Origin: Pavlovales sp. CCMP2436
Lineage: Eukaryota > Haptophyta > Pavlovophyceae > Pavlovales
Length of the DNA: 31,535 nucleotides
Assembly: GCA_026770615.1 (NCBI GenBank)
Contig: MU632079.1
Coordinates: 1 to 31,535 of the forward strand
Reading direction: 5' to 3'
Part shown: piece by piece, positions 10,044 through 19,997 of the stretch
How the letters are laid out: each line of letters begins with the position of its first letter
Numbering within the stretch: the stretch's first letter is position 1
Translations under genes and position numbers: made by a program
The notes under the pieces: generated by a model
What the model was told of the DNA's origin: nothing
What the model saw: the letters and a program-made list of their open reading frames with translations, nothing else
Databases searched by the model: none

Positions 10044-11071
10044 ATGACGCCGCTGCCCGTGGGCAACTACAAGGGCGTGATGCTCTGCAACCGCCCCGAC
10101 GATACTGGTGCCGCCTCCGGAGGCCCGCATGGCTCACGCCCGATGGACGCGCACGGCGCTGTGTTCATGCCGCCCGGCCAGCCCGCTGAGCGGCTCGGGC
10201 TCAACCCCGCGCGCGACAACCTCGTGACCAACGTGCAGGCGCGCGGGGCGGAGCTGATCCAGATGCGCGGTTCGCGCAAGCTCGCCGAGCGTAACGGTAA
10301 CTTCATGTTTCGTCACCGTAAGTGGCTATCGCAGCTGGGCGCGACCAAGCGCGACGCCGAGGTCAAGGCAACAGACGACTCCGAGCGCGCGGCGGTCCTG
10401 CGCGCCAAGCTCGCCAAGTCGGCTGTTGCTTTCCGTAATCGTCTGCAAGAGAGACGCGAGGCAGCTACTGCAACCCATGCGCCCAAGGGGAGTGCTGTGC
10501 GATCGGCCCCGGCGCAAGATACTACGGACACTGAGGATGCGGACACCGGGCCCGCCGTAAAGGAGGTGGCCTTCACTCTGCCCGCCGCCGCCGCCAAACC
10601 TGCCGCAGCTGCCGGTCGGCCGAAGTGGGCGCTAACCGAGGCGGTGGCGGTGGCTAGCGAGCACCATGAGGAGGACGAGGAGGTCTCGACGCTGCTCGAT
10701 TTTGCGCAGAACCTCGACTTCGAGAAATACGTCAACAATTTCGAGGTGCGCCTACCCTACGCCACCGATGTAGCACCCTCGTCCCCCACTTTACAACCCG
10801 CTCTGATCGACGTGACTCCACACTCCACCGGGTTGGTGTTTGGTTTGTGCTATCCGTTTTTATAGAGAATAATTTTTTTCAACAAATAATCCCCCCCCCG
10901 ATAACTAACGCTCGCAGGTGCGCGCTGCGCTCGAGACGATCAATGGCGCTCTCGACGCGAAGGGCGCTGCTCCCAAGATGGGGGTCGAAGGCGGTGCGGA
11001 TTTTGCCGACGAGGTATTTATTCTTCCAACATTACACGCTGATAATACATAGCCCCCCCTTCCCTCCCCCC

Positions 11072-11102
<31 letters not shown>

Positions 11103-12400
11103 TACACACCCCCCACCCCCTTCCCCCGACACACACACACACACAAACACACACATACCACCCCCCCCCCAAGTTCGCGGCCACGTGGAATGAGGCGGAG
11201 GTGGACGACATCCTCGACATGGACGGGCTCTCAAGGGCGGGAGACTCGGACGCAGACCAGGCCGGTATGTCATCTATTTTTTATATCATATTTGTTTGTC
11301 TGGTGTGTTATGTTGCTGATAGGGATTCAAGCTGGCGTCTGACTTTCCTGGAAGTTGTGCTGGTCTGAGCGCTGCGTCGCCCATTACCTGCTGCGTGTCT
11401 ATGTCGGCTGCGCTGGTTTGGGCGCCACCGCGCGTGCCGATGGAACTCTTTTTTTTTTTGCAGTTGGGGATACATGCTGGCACGGCGGGTTCACTCCTCG
11501 GAGTGACGTCGTTATGAACCAACGACGACGAGGGGTCTCGAGCGGAATAAATTAGATGTTATTTGTATTTCTTTCAGTGTCCCCTGACTCGCAGCCCGAA
11601 GGTGTACGGGCATGCATGACCTTAATTGGTCAAATTCGAGTCATACACACAGCGACATTACCACTCACTGTCGAGGAACCCAATCTCGCACACATCGTTG
11701 ACAGACCTAATGAAGTAAAAGATGTTGAGAAAAGAAAGTTATTTAGTTAAAAGGAAGATTGTTAAGTGACCCCGTTGTTCGTAATCGTGGCCGGGAGAAG
11801 TAGATAACAGCCGCCCTCGTAAAAAGGGGTAGGCTCGGCGAGCTGCGCACAGCGCACGTCATTCTAATATGATTATATTCCAGATGATATGTATTGTCAG
11901 GCACAGGACTCCTTGCTGCTGTTGCTTTCAACTCCACCCCAATCCCTCCCTATTCAAACCCCCCCCCCCAACACACACACACTCACACACACATTACATA
12001 ACAACAAAAAAACAAACAAAACTAATCAGGTCTGCTCGCGGGGCTGCGCCGGCTGCGCGCGGCGAGGGGCGCGCGCGTGGCGGGCTCCGTGAAGGGCGGT
12101 GGATCAGTGGCGGGCAATTCGGCGCTCGGCATACTAGCGGGGGAGGGTGATGGGGCTGACGGTCGGACTAAGCAGGAGTGGGACGCTTCCTCCGTCGCAT
12201 CCAAGGATCTTGACCCGCTCGCAAACGCCGAGGTTTGTGTGTTTGTGTGTGTGTGTGTGTGTGTGGATGATGCATAACCTTAGCTTCAATGATTTGTGTT
12301 GACACCTTAGCCAATGCATCCATAGCTGCCCGGGCGCGTATTGGCCAACGAGCGCTTGCAAAGAACTACTTGACCTGCCCATGTGGCACATTGGCGGCTG

Positions 12401-12435
<35 letters not shown>

Positions 12436-12885
12436 NNNNNNNNNNNNNNNNNNNNNNNNNACCACGTATACACACACAGTCGCGCGCGGCGCGTGACGCC
12501 GCGAAGGAGCTGCTGCTGCTCAACCGCAAACTGGGCAACAAGCACTCGGCGGCCTCGCTCGCAGCCACGCTCGAAACAGGTCAACAACAACAACAACAAC
12601 AAATGAAAAAGACTTGCGCTTATCAACTTGGTATTCTATTACTACTATTCATCTTAATATTGTTGCGCCCTTGTTGTATTAGTCACACGCAACGCCGAGC
12701 GTGCCGCCGACGTAGCAAACAGCGGAGTGGGCAGGGCAGTGGGCGCTCCGCAGCCGGCGCCCGAGCCTAAATTGCCGTCGCTAAAAGTGGCGGTGACTTC
12801 GCGGCGCGAGCAGACAACCGCCGACTCACTGGCTACGCTCGACGCGTCTAACCTGCCCTACCTCCATAGGAATCCGGCCGTATGA
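10044..12885 (+). CDS. Conserved protist protein, six exons, C-terminus LPYLHRNPAV
   Basis: Exons 10044-10745, 10918-11013, 11174-11264, 12030-12232, 12480-12579 and 12683-12885 give 1395 coding bases with every phase closing, all with GT donors and AG acceptors. The product is 464 aa. It starts MTPLPVGNYKGVMLCNRPDD, has a Lys/Arg-rich helix (FRHRKWLSQLGATKRDAEVK) and coiled-coil-like helix (LRAKLAKSAVAFRNRLQERR), a helical segment (LLDFAQNLDFEKYVNNFE) that continues across the first intron into VRAALETINGALDAKG, then low-complexity acidic linkers, and ends SNLPYLHRNPAV. The two ends and the LLDFAQNLDFEKYV block feel like conserved blocks of an uncharacterised, possibly cilia-associated, protist family. 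That role is a weak inference. Introns carry (CA)n tracts; one holds the assembly gap. The first ATG is chosen because the conserved start follows it directly. Confidence 0.8.
12403..12460. other. Poly-C run and 25-base assembly gap
   Basis: A run of 33 C (12403-12435) is followed by 25 N (12436-12460). It lies within an intron of the six-exon gene, so the coding model is unaffected. The C run probably caused the gap. Confidence 0.95.
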
Positions 12886-13480
12886 CCTGCTGATGGATTA
12901 CCGCGTGCATCGCCGCACCGGCACACGCGTGCTACGGCAAGATGACGAGACGAGGACGGAGCTGAATGACAAATAGCTAGAATCCAGACCCTTGGATATG
13001 CCGCCACTATGTTGGGGACTACACCCGGCTCTTCATGTTGGCAGATTATTGGCTTGTTGTAAATTGAATATAAACATTGAAAAACCTTGTCATCGGACAA
13101 TCCGGTGATTTCACGGACAGTGGGAGTGTATCCCGGCCGAGAGGTGTGTGCACGATGGCGGCCGGCCCTACTAGTGCTGCTTGCGATCGCACGGTGGCAC
13201 GCAGCGGCGAGTGGCGCGTGCCTCGATACGGAGGCGGGCGCAAAACTGGCTCTCGTACGTTCATGAATAGGTTTGAATAGGATCCGTCTCAGGGGTCTAG
13301 TCGTATAGGATTGGACGCAGGAATGGGACCAAAAGGAAGCTGCCATTGTGATACAAGAAGCCATTCACGATGCATTCACGCATATGCCGGCTTGCGCGGC
13401 TCTATATACCCGGATGACAATAGCAGGGTCCTCAACTGCCGGCCCGGCCACCGTGAAAACCACGGACGCACTCGACATAC
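12886..13480. other. Convergent intergenic stretch
   Basis: It lies between the 3' ends of the six-exon gene and the PsbP-like gene. The small ORFs on both strands have no recognisable motif. I see nothing else in it. Confidence 0.5.
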
Positions 13481-14002
13481 TCACTCGAACAGCTTGCCCT
13501 CTGCGAACCTGTAGTCCGACTTGACCCTGCGCGGAATCTTGACGGCGCGCGTGCCATCGAGCTGGAATGAGTCCACGATCGCACGCGAATTCATTTCAGC
13601 GTCCGCCTTCTTCCATCGCAGCGCTGTCGAACCTGCGACCAGCATAATCGCGTCTTCAGAGCCCGGCGGCACGAGCGCGACTATAATAGCGCAGCGCTCC
13701 TGCTCGCTTCCGCCCGGCGTTAGCGCGGAAAAGCGTACGTTCAAGAACCGCTTAGTTCCTTCCATCGTGGAGCTAAGCACCTTCATCGAGGAAGGGGTAC
13801 CGTAGGCGCCGAACCGGCCTTGCGCGGAGAAGACGGTTTGAAGGAACCACGCCGAGGGAAGGGAGGCAATCGTCTGCCCCGTTGGCACGCGCTCCACCTC
13901 TATGAAGGCACCGTCTCCCTCCCTGTTTCGCACCTCCACCTCCACACACACACATACACACACGCACAAAGTCAAACGGGAAGGCTCCTGCAAGCAGTTG
14001 AT

Positions 14003-14035
<33 letters not shown>

Positions 14036-14552
14036 CGTCATTCGGGAAGACTCCTGCAGCAACTGATCACACACACATACACACATCGTAATACATGCCG
14101 GTCGCGAGCGGGAACGGCGAGTCGAAGCGTGTGGTTGCTGCGAACCCGCCGTCGAGGGCGATCAGCGACTGCACGGTGATGGACTTGCCACCGCCGCTTA
14201 CCACGGCCACGGGCTCGAGCAGGCACACGCCGGTCCGCGGGCGAGACTTGCCACTCATCGCGCCTGCGCCTACACTGGACCCGGGCTCGCCCGTGAGCGC
14301 GGTGTAGCCTGCAATGTTTGCGCTGGTCCTCATCTCGTCGTCGCCGAGTGCGGGCTGGATCTGTCGCGAGCCCAGCGCCAGGGAGCTTGCCAGCGCGATG
14401 CCCGCATGACCTAGCTGCCTGCGGCCGAGGTCCGGCGGGGCGGGGGCTGAGCGCGCCCCGTGAGGGTGCGGGGCCGGCGCGAGGCCGAGCGCGAGGCCAA
14501 CGCAAGCGAAAGCGATCATCCGGTTCAGCCCGCCCACTAAATCATTTCTCAA
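13481..14552 (-). CDS. PsbP-like thylakoid lumen protein
   Basis: Two exons on the minus strand, 14552-14085 and about 13933-13481, are split by a (CA)n-rich intron in phase 0. The second exon reads as the C-terminal half of a PsbP fold: VRNREGDGAFIEVERVP, a strand pair (FLNVRFSALTPGGSEQERCAI, AIIVALVPPGSEDAIMLVAG) and the typical end (LRWKKADAEMNSRAIVDSFQL). The first exon has a hydrophobic signal (MIAFACVGLALGLAP, from the Met at 14519), an Arg/Pro-rich transit stretch, and a second hydrophobic segment ending in Ala (HAGIALASSLALGSRQIQPALG) that fits lumen export. That layout suits a red-lineage complex plastid. PsbP relatives assist photosystem II or I. The family call is good but the exact paralogue is open. 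The start could be 14552 or 14519; 14519 gives the better signal peptide. Confidence 0.68.
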
Positions 14553-14757
14553 TTTTTAAAACCGCCTCTCAAGCCGCGATCAGGCGTTCGAACCCCGACG
14601 TGGCCTTTGCACTTTCGCTTAAATAATTTCGCTTGAATATCTTACTCCCCTTTGCCCTTGCGGGAGGCCACAGGCGGGCGGCGTTCTGGGCTTTGGGGCG
14701 GCGGCTGGGTGTCCGGATAGCTGCACGCACGGGGCGGGGCGCGGGTCGAGTCGGCGG

Positions 14758-15447
14758 GTGGGCGGCCACGCCGATCCGCCGGGCTCTGCGCCGTGCCGGT
14801 CCCCACCCGCGAGTTGCTGGTGGACAACTAGACCGGATCCCCGCCTCGTAGCCCGCGCACGTCGCCCCCTAGACCAAGGTGCGCTGACTCGCGTCTCGCG
14901 CCCAGCCTTCGGCGCGCATCTCACGCGAGCCGCCCCGCCCCGCCCCGCTCGCGACGCTCTCACCGCTGCCCAGCTTGGCTCGCTCGGCTCGTCATGCGGC
15001 TCTGCGGCTTCCTCGGACGGCGGCGTTGCTCCAGGCAGCCTGGCGCACCCGCCTACCTGGTGCTCACGCTGCTGCTCGCGGCCGCGCTCAACGCTCCTCG
15101 TCCCCGCGATCCGCCTGGGCCCCGACACGCTCGCGCAGCTCGCCGAGTGCGCGGACATCGTGCGCGGGCCGCCGGCGCGCGAGCGTGACTCGGCGGTGGT
15201 CGACGTGGAGGGCGCGCGCGTCGTGGTCAACGCGCGGACCGACAAGGAGGCGCGCACGCCGACGCTCGCGAAGCTGCCCGAGGGCGTTGTCGCAGCGTGC
15301 GACCCGCCCGAGTGTTGCTACATCGTGACGACCGACAAGTGGCTCCCGGACCTGGAGGCGCCGCTCGCCTTCAGCGAGCATGGCTTCGGGATGCTGGCTG
15401 GACGACGGGCCGCGCCGTGGGGGATCGTATGGGACACAGTGTGGTAG
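14758..15447 (+). CDS. Hypothetical GC-rich ORF, divergent from PsbP-like gene
   Basis: An open frame of 229 codons starts about 200 bp from the divergent PsbP-like start. The second half (15100-15447) looks truly coding, with alternating charged and hydrophobic residues, for example LGPDTLAQLAECADIV, SAVVDVEGARVVVNARTD and PPECCYIVTTDKWLPDLE. The first half is Ala/Arg/Ser-rich and could be intron or UTR. A competing frame there has a hydrophobic run (APAYLVLTLLLAAALNA), so a spliced N-terminal signal is possible. I do not recognise the family. Confidence 0.4.
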   Translation: MGGHADPPGSAPCRSPPASCWWTTRPDPRLVARARRPLDQGALTRVSRPAFGAHLTRAAPPRPARDALTAAQLGSLGSSCGSAASSDGGVAPGSLAHPPTWCSRCCSRPRSTLLVPAIRLGPDTLAQLAECADIVRGPPARERDSAVVDVEGARVVVNARTDKEARTPTLAKLPEGVVAACDPPECCYIVTTDKWLPDLEAPLAFSEHGFGMLAGRRAAPWGIVWDTVW

Positions 15448-16275
15448 TCTGCTCCAATGGACTGCCACGTGCTCGCGTTCGGGGAGCAGTGAACCTAGGC
15501 ACTGGTGAAGGTCTGTGCGAAGCGTGGGCAGCCTTGAACATGCCAGGACGCTCGCTAGAGATGGTGCGCGGTGTGGGTGGTAGTGTACCACCGTGTTAGC
15601 GCCACCACGTGAGCACGCAGCATATCGTGGCTACACGCCCGCCCACACGCGGAGGCGGGCGGGCTGGCGCGATGTCACATCGTGCGAGGTATGCACCTCG
15701 ATGTCGGTGCGCAGTCACTAATTGGCCGCGTCCTCGCGTGAAGACGGCCATGGTTGCGCGCGTGTGCCTGCCCAAACGCGCGCAGACGTTCGCATCGCAT
15801 GCGTGGGCCACGATACGGTAGCTAGGACATGTAGGAGCGAACGACATGATGCCCGTGAGGTACGATGTCGATGTGCACCGAGAGATCTGCCGTTGGTGGC
15901 CTCTCGGGCGCCCAGCGGACAGTGCGGGGCCGCGTGCGGCTGACGGCCAAGAGAGCGTTCCGCCATGGATTAACGCACGCTTTCAGTGTTTTTCTAAAAA
16001 AATTGAGCGCGAATTTAAAATCAAAAATCAAAAATCAAAACCTGGAGCCAGTTTCCGCACCCCCCTGTAAACTTGTTGAGTCGCTTCTGTTTCACCGTTC
16101 TTAATATAGATGCACTCGGCGCCTGTCGCCGCCTCGACCAGCCGCTTCTTCCTCGGACCCTAGCGCCGCAGCAGGGGTACCTCAACATAAACATTTATAA
16201 AACCAGCTTAGTAGTTATCTCAGTGTCGTTTATTCATTACACTGCGCTCTGATAAATGAAACGTTCATAAGGCTA
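15448..16275. other. Gene-poor spacer with simple repeats
   Basis: No supported gene. It includes an (aaaatc)n-like tract at about 16016-16040, followed by a motif (16037-16074) that matches 4950-4990 in inverted orientation. Confidence 0.5.
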
Positions 16276-16440
16276 CAGGGTGTCGCGGGCAATAAGAAGG
16301 GCAAATTTGAGCTTGAGGTTGAGCTTCTTAGCAAATTACATGCAAACAATGCTCAAATTAGCTTAAATAAAATACTAACAATGCAAAAAACGAGGCTCAG
16401 CTTCTTAACGCTACGGCTTCTCATTGCCCGCGACACCCTG
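16276..16440. mobile_element. Tc1/mariner-type MITE, 165 bp
   Basis: Terminal inverted repeats of 24 bp (left end cagggtgtcgcgggcaat) differ at one position. Each end is flanked by TA, the target duplication of Tc1/mariner elements. The interior is AT-rich with a short internal direct repeat (gagcttcttag / cagcttcttaa). It has no coding capacity, so it would be mobilised in trans. Confidence 0.88.
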
Positions 16441-16936
16441 TAGGGCGGCAGGAAAAATTTACAAGTGAACCTGGCAAATGAGCCAAAAATTGTTCGGGCG
16501 ATATATGAACCTGGCAAATGAGCTAGTGAACAGGCGCCCAATCTGATGAGCCAGCACGCCCAATCTGACGAGTACGACGACCTTGACTCCAACTAGACCG
16601 TGAGTTGTGAATAACTAACACACGATAGATGCTGTTATACATACTCAATGCTGTATGGACTAGTCACATCAGAGATTGCCGCGCAGCGAAATGTTTAAAG
16701 TCGAATATGTAAAATAGTGCGATTATACGGGTGTCACGCGGTAGCCTACCGCCCAGCGTCTGTTCATTAACAGAACCACTTCTGACCGCTAACAAATGAA
16801 CGAGGCAAATGAACCGCTCCGAGCTCCGCCCTAATGAGGCTAATGAACAGCCTCCGTTCATTGGCTCATGAACTGTTCATTCACTGTTCGTGAACGGCTA
16901 ACGTGAATAACCGACACTGAATTATCTTGCTCAACA
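16441..16936. repeat. Short interspersed repeats
   Basis: The words gaacctggcaaatgagc and gcccaatctga(t/c)gag each occur twice at 16465-16575. Between 16790 and 16905, many copies of (g)ttcatt / aatgaac occur in both orientations and could fold into hairpins. No gene is seen. Confidence 0.6.
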
Positions 16937-17161
16937 GTGCGGAGAACAGGAAGAAGTATAGCTCGCATCCAACGCGGTGGGGTTGGCGGTAAAGGCGGAA
17001 AAGGCGGCAAAGGCGGCAAAGGTGGCAAAGGTGACAAAGGCGGCAACGGCAGAGGTGGCGAAGAAGGCGGAGGAGAAGGTGCCAGCAGCGGCAGTGATTT
17101 GTTTTCGGCTTCATCATCATCAACCACTTCTACCGGCTCTCCACTTCGGCTTAGCGCGTAG
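16937..17161 (+). repeat. GGCAAA-type minisatellite (Gly/Lys-coding if translated)
   Basis: From about 16985 to 17070 the hexamer ggcaaa/ggtggcaaa is repeated about eight times and stays open in more than one frame. One frame would give a short Gly-Gly-Lys protein. There is no other evidence that it is a gene, so it is listed as a repeat. Confidence 0.6.
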
Positions 17162-17235
17162 GAGCCTGCGTCGGAGCGCTAAGATCAGCCTGACTTGAAC
17201 TTGAAACGTACCGCCAGCCCGAACCCTCCTTCATT

Positions 17236-17260
17236 AATATATATATATAGCGGCTCAGCA
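17236..17260 (+). repeat. Dispersed motif (TA)n-gcggctcagca
   Basis: The word tatatatagcggctcagca is also present three times at 27051-27250, in the same orientation. This copy has no flanking monomer sequence. Confidence 0.75.
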
Positions 17261-17716
17261 GTTTACAAGAGGTCTGGGTCTGAGAGCTTCATCCTAAACA
17301 CGCATTAGAGAAGGCGTTGGGCAGGAATCGTAGCCGAGACTACATCTCCCCACCCTTCGTCATTCCCACACACGCATACGCACCTGCACCCACCCACCCA
17401 CACGCCCACCCACAATCACACTGAAGTACGGTGGGCTCTCAGCCCCCCGCATAAGTGGGCTCCCAGCCCCCCGCAGCTTCAGCGCGCCAAGTTTTCGAAC
17501 CTGGTCCCTGATGCGCACGCCCGGCCCACTCCTCACTATCGTAATGCGACTGAAAGCGGCCATGGAGACACCTCGAGTTTTGGTCTATTTCACCATCGGC
17601 TGCAGTAGCCGCAGGTGATGCCCAACGGGGAAGACCCCCGTTGCTCGAGACTTTCCGGCGTACACACCAGGGCGGGGAAGGAGTGTAGTCCTAAAAGCTG
17701 CCCGAGCATGTTGCTT
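17261..17716. other. No gene seen
   Basis: It contains (CACC)n-like tracts at about 17365-17410 and a near-duplicate of the word gtgggctc(t/c)cagccccccgca at about 17430-17475. No supported coding region. Confidence 0.45.
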
Positions 17717-18362
17717 GTTAGTCGTCAGCGATGGCGCGGAGGAGGCGGCGCGCGCGCCAGAGGCGCCCGCAACGTGTCCAGCCGCAGCCGTTGTCATCGT
17801 AGTCTTGGAAATCTTGATCGTCGGGCTGGGACGCACCAACGCCCTAGTCGTAGAAGCAGCCTTCGAACGTTTCTTTGCACACGTCGTCACAGTTGCCGTT
17901 TGACACCCTGTCAGCCTGGTCGTCGTAATCGTGGATCTTGTCGAACTCGAGGAGGAGCTGCCAGAGGGCCTGGAGGAACTCCTTCCGGTCAGGGCCCTCA
18001 CTCCTCTCTCGGCGGGCCTCGCACTCGCCGAGGAGGGAGTCGGCCACAACCTCCACGAACAGACTCCCTTGTGGCATCTCGACTCTCTCCTCGAAAGGGT
18101 CGAACCTGGCCTCTTCAGCGCTCCCCATGGCGTAGGAATGGAACCTCCAGAACCAGTCCTTGGCCCATGCGTCATCCTGCTTGATGCCTCCGCAAACCAG
18201 GCGACAGATGAGCAGCCCGACGCCGGGGTGAGCCGCGACGAAGTCTGAGAGGAGTCCCGACGCTGGGTGGAGGGCACCTCCCCGCCCAGAAGGACGACGC
18301 CCCTCTAGGCGAGGCACCAAACGCGAATTCAAAGGGCCAAGACAAACAACCAGTACAGTCAA
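17717..18362 (-). pseudogene. GC-rich hypothetical protein with an internal TAG
   Basis: A minus-strand frame from 18362 to 17844 encodes 172 aa with plausible composition in its second half (KQDDAWAKDWFWRFHSYAMG, EFLQALWQLLLEFDKIHDYD). After the TAG at 17846-17844 the same frame stays open to about 17717 with an acidic stretch (SQPDDQDFQDYDDNG), so the protein may once have been longer, or an intron was missed. I do not recognise the family. It is the last host-like sequence before the AT-rich viral block, and its upstream edge touches a GAC repeat. Confidence 0.45.
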
Positions 18363-18370
18363 TGTTTATT

Positions 18371-18398
18371 GACGACGACGACGACGACGACGACGACA
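18371..18398. repeat. (GAC)n microsatellite
   Basis: About nine GAC triplets lie directly at the composition boundary between GC-rich host-like DNA and the AT-rich block. Confidence 0.9.
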
Positions 18399-18504
18399 AC
18401 GACATCAGCTAAGATTACTTATATATGAAAGTATGCGTTTTCCAAGGATCGTGAAAATCTGTCCAATTAATTTCTTTCGTATTGTCATAACGCATCAATC
18501 TAAG

Positions 18505-18772
18505 ATGAGCTCTAATGATGATTTCCAGAATTACTTCCAAGTAAACGCCGAAAGACGCGCGCGTCGCTTTGAAAACAGCGACCTCTCTGACTGCTACAAC
18601 TTTGATGACTTCAAATGATTAGATAAGGACACGGCTAAAGGCTACCTAATTGATTCTGGAAACAACAACGCTCCAGGGATCGTATTACAGGGCCATTTTG
18701 TCGTCAGTTGAGACGTTGTCTGTGGAATATGATGAGATTATTGAAGTATTTCCCACGCCGGATGTTCTTTAA
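18505..18772 (+). pseudogene. Small viral orphan gene with stop and frameshift
   Basis: A frame starts MSSNDDFQNYFQVNAERRAR and ends NFDDFK at a TGA (18616-18618). The same frame then continues with DKDTAKGYLIDSGNNNAPGI and QGHFVV, and after a one-base shift with SVETLSVEYDEIIEVF to a TAA at 18772. Together they look like one acidic protein of about 88 aa. Codon use is AT-rich like the rest of the block. I do not recognise it. A longer upstream start (18433) in frame is possible. Confidence 0.5.
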
Positions 18773-18853
18773 GGGTACATGGCAGAGAAAACATTTGATA
18801 TCAAATAAAAATATTACAATCTGTTAATAAGTTTAAAAACAAAGAAAACAAAA

Positions 18854-19195
18854 ATGAAAACTTTTTACGCACCCGAAACACCCCAGATTCTAGAGACACA
18901 ACTGAACGAAATAACAAGACTCATCCAGCAAATGAATATTAAGAGTCCATCACCCATACGATTGATCAATGTTCGAACTAACGATAATAGGTCAATAGTA
19001 GGCAGCTTTGAGCACGACCGGAAACTCTATTTCAGAGTGAGTTGCAACTTTATCACGGTATACAAGTACGGTCGAATCTGCGACATAACAGAACACAAGT
19101 CGTTGATCAATAGCAGCCTCCTTGTCATTTTCCCAAAGGCGGAGTGCACAATAATAGATAACGACAATAAAGATAAGTGCTGCGTCATTTTCTAA
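18854..19195 (+). CDS. Orphan 113-aa protein with CaaX-like C-terminus
   Basis: An intact frame starts MKTFYAPETPQILETQLNEI after an A-rich leader. Residues 10-30 form an amphipathic helix; the rest alternates strands (IRLINVRTNDNRSIVGSFE, KLYFRVSCNFITVYKYGRI). It ends CCVIF, whose last four residues CVIF fit a prenylation CaaX box. It is the only clearly undamaged recognisable-length ORF in the left part of the block. I do not recognise the family. Prenylation would need to be done by the host and is only inferred from four residues. Confidence 0.6.
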   Translation: MKTFYAPETPQILETQLNEITRLIQQMNIKSPSPIRLINVRTNDNRSIVGSFEHDRKLYFRVSCNFITVYKYGRICDITEHKSLINSSLLVIFPKAECTIIDNDNKDKCCVIF

Positions 19196-19353
19196 AAGTA
19201 TATCTTGCACATTAATTAATTTTATCTCACTTTTTTTCTATGATAATCATACAATGTAGTGCAATACTTACAAGTGCCAAAAGCAAGAATTGAAGCATGC
19301 CCGAAAGCTGTCCGAGATGACACCTGCAAGAGTCCACATAGATTCGCCGTTGT

Positions 19354-19977
19354 TCACCGAAGATTTCCCAGACTGTGCGATTTTGCCACATTGGCAAGTG
19401 ATCGTATGGGACCTGGAAGCAACCAGTTTGCCCCATCACGTTGCTTTACATACACAATCCCCTGACTTTCTGGTCGCCGACCTAGGCTAGAGAGAGCCGA
19501 CACCTCATCCAGCCTGGTCCGAACATCCGTTTGCCTCGTGCCGCTTGGTTGACGCCGGACAATATCACCCAATCCCGATGCCTTGTTGATCGTCACAATC
19601 TACCCGCCCGACCCAGACTGCTCTGCAAGACGCCCCCCCAAGCTGTGCCCAACTGAATTAGCCGGCCTGTTCTACTATTTCTCAGTTGCAGCCGTTATGC
19701 TGCGGGCGAGATAAAGTCTATCAGTGTTCTTGTGCGCTTCTATCGCAATAAGTGCATCATCGACAAACCAGTCCTTTGCGGTGACGGACCCTCGGTGGAC
19801 TATGACGGGCTGGCCGCTGCTTCGATCGATGAAGACCATGGTGTTTGGGCGTGAGAGTTCGGCGTCAAGTTTGTACCCAAGTGTGTCTCCGTATTTGGCG
19901 GCTTCTGCTAGTGGCAAGTACGATGCTCGCGCCAAATTTGTCGAGTCTTGCTTGAATTTGTTGTTGTTTGTCGACAT
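19354..19977 (-). pseudogene. Class-3 lipase (alpha/beta hydrolase) pseudogene
   Basis: The frame opens with MSTNNNKFKQDSTNLARASY. It carries the N-terminal lipase strands (LGYKLDAELSRPNTMVFID, QPVIVHRGSVTAKDWFVDD), in which HRGS matches the oxyanion region, and then two consecutive TAG codons (19677-19672). The same frame then gives the nucleophile elbow VGHSLGGRLAEQSG (GHSLG at 19650-19636), a third TAG (19602-19600), and a C-terminal part (IVTINKASGLGDI, QTDVRTRLDEVSALSSL) with the Asp typical after the elbow. Such lipases occur in polinton-like viruses and related giant viruses, perhaps aiding membrane penetration. It starts 20 bp after the spike gene, in operon-like order. All three stops are TAG; loss by point mutation is likelier than recoding because neighbours carry TAA and TGA stops. 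Confidence 0.78.
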
Positions 19978-19997
19978 CGTATTAGTGGTCTGTTTTT

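Noticed and set aside
14570..14605. A gttcgaacccc word resembling a tRNA T-loop
   Set aside because: The flanking bases do not form a T-stem, and no anticodon arm or acceptor stem is seen upstream.
4950..16074. A single 11-kb transposon bounded by the inverted acaggggggtgcgg motif
   Set aside because: The interval contains two ordinary host genes and unrelated elements, so the two motifs are better seen as separate element ends.
16937..17161. Gly-Gly-Lys protein gene
   Set aside because: It is a hexamer minisatellite open in more than one frame, with no other coding signs.
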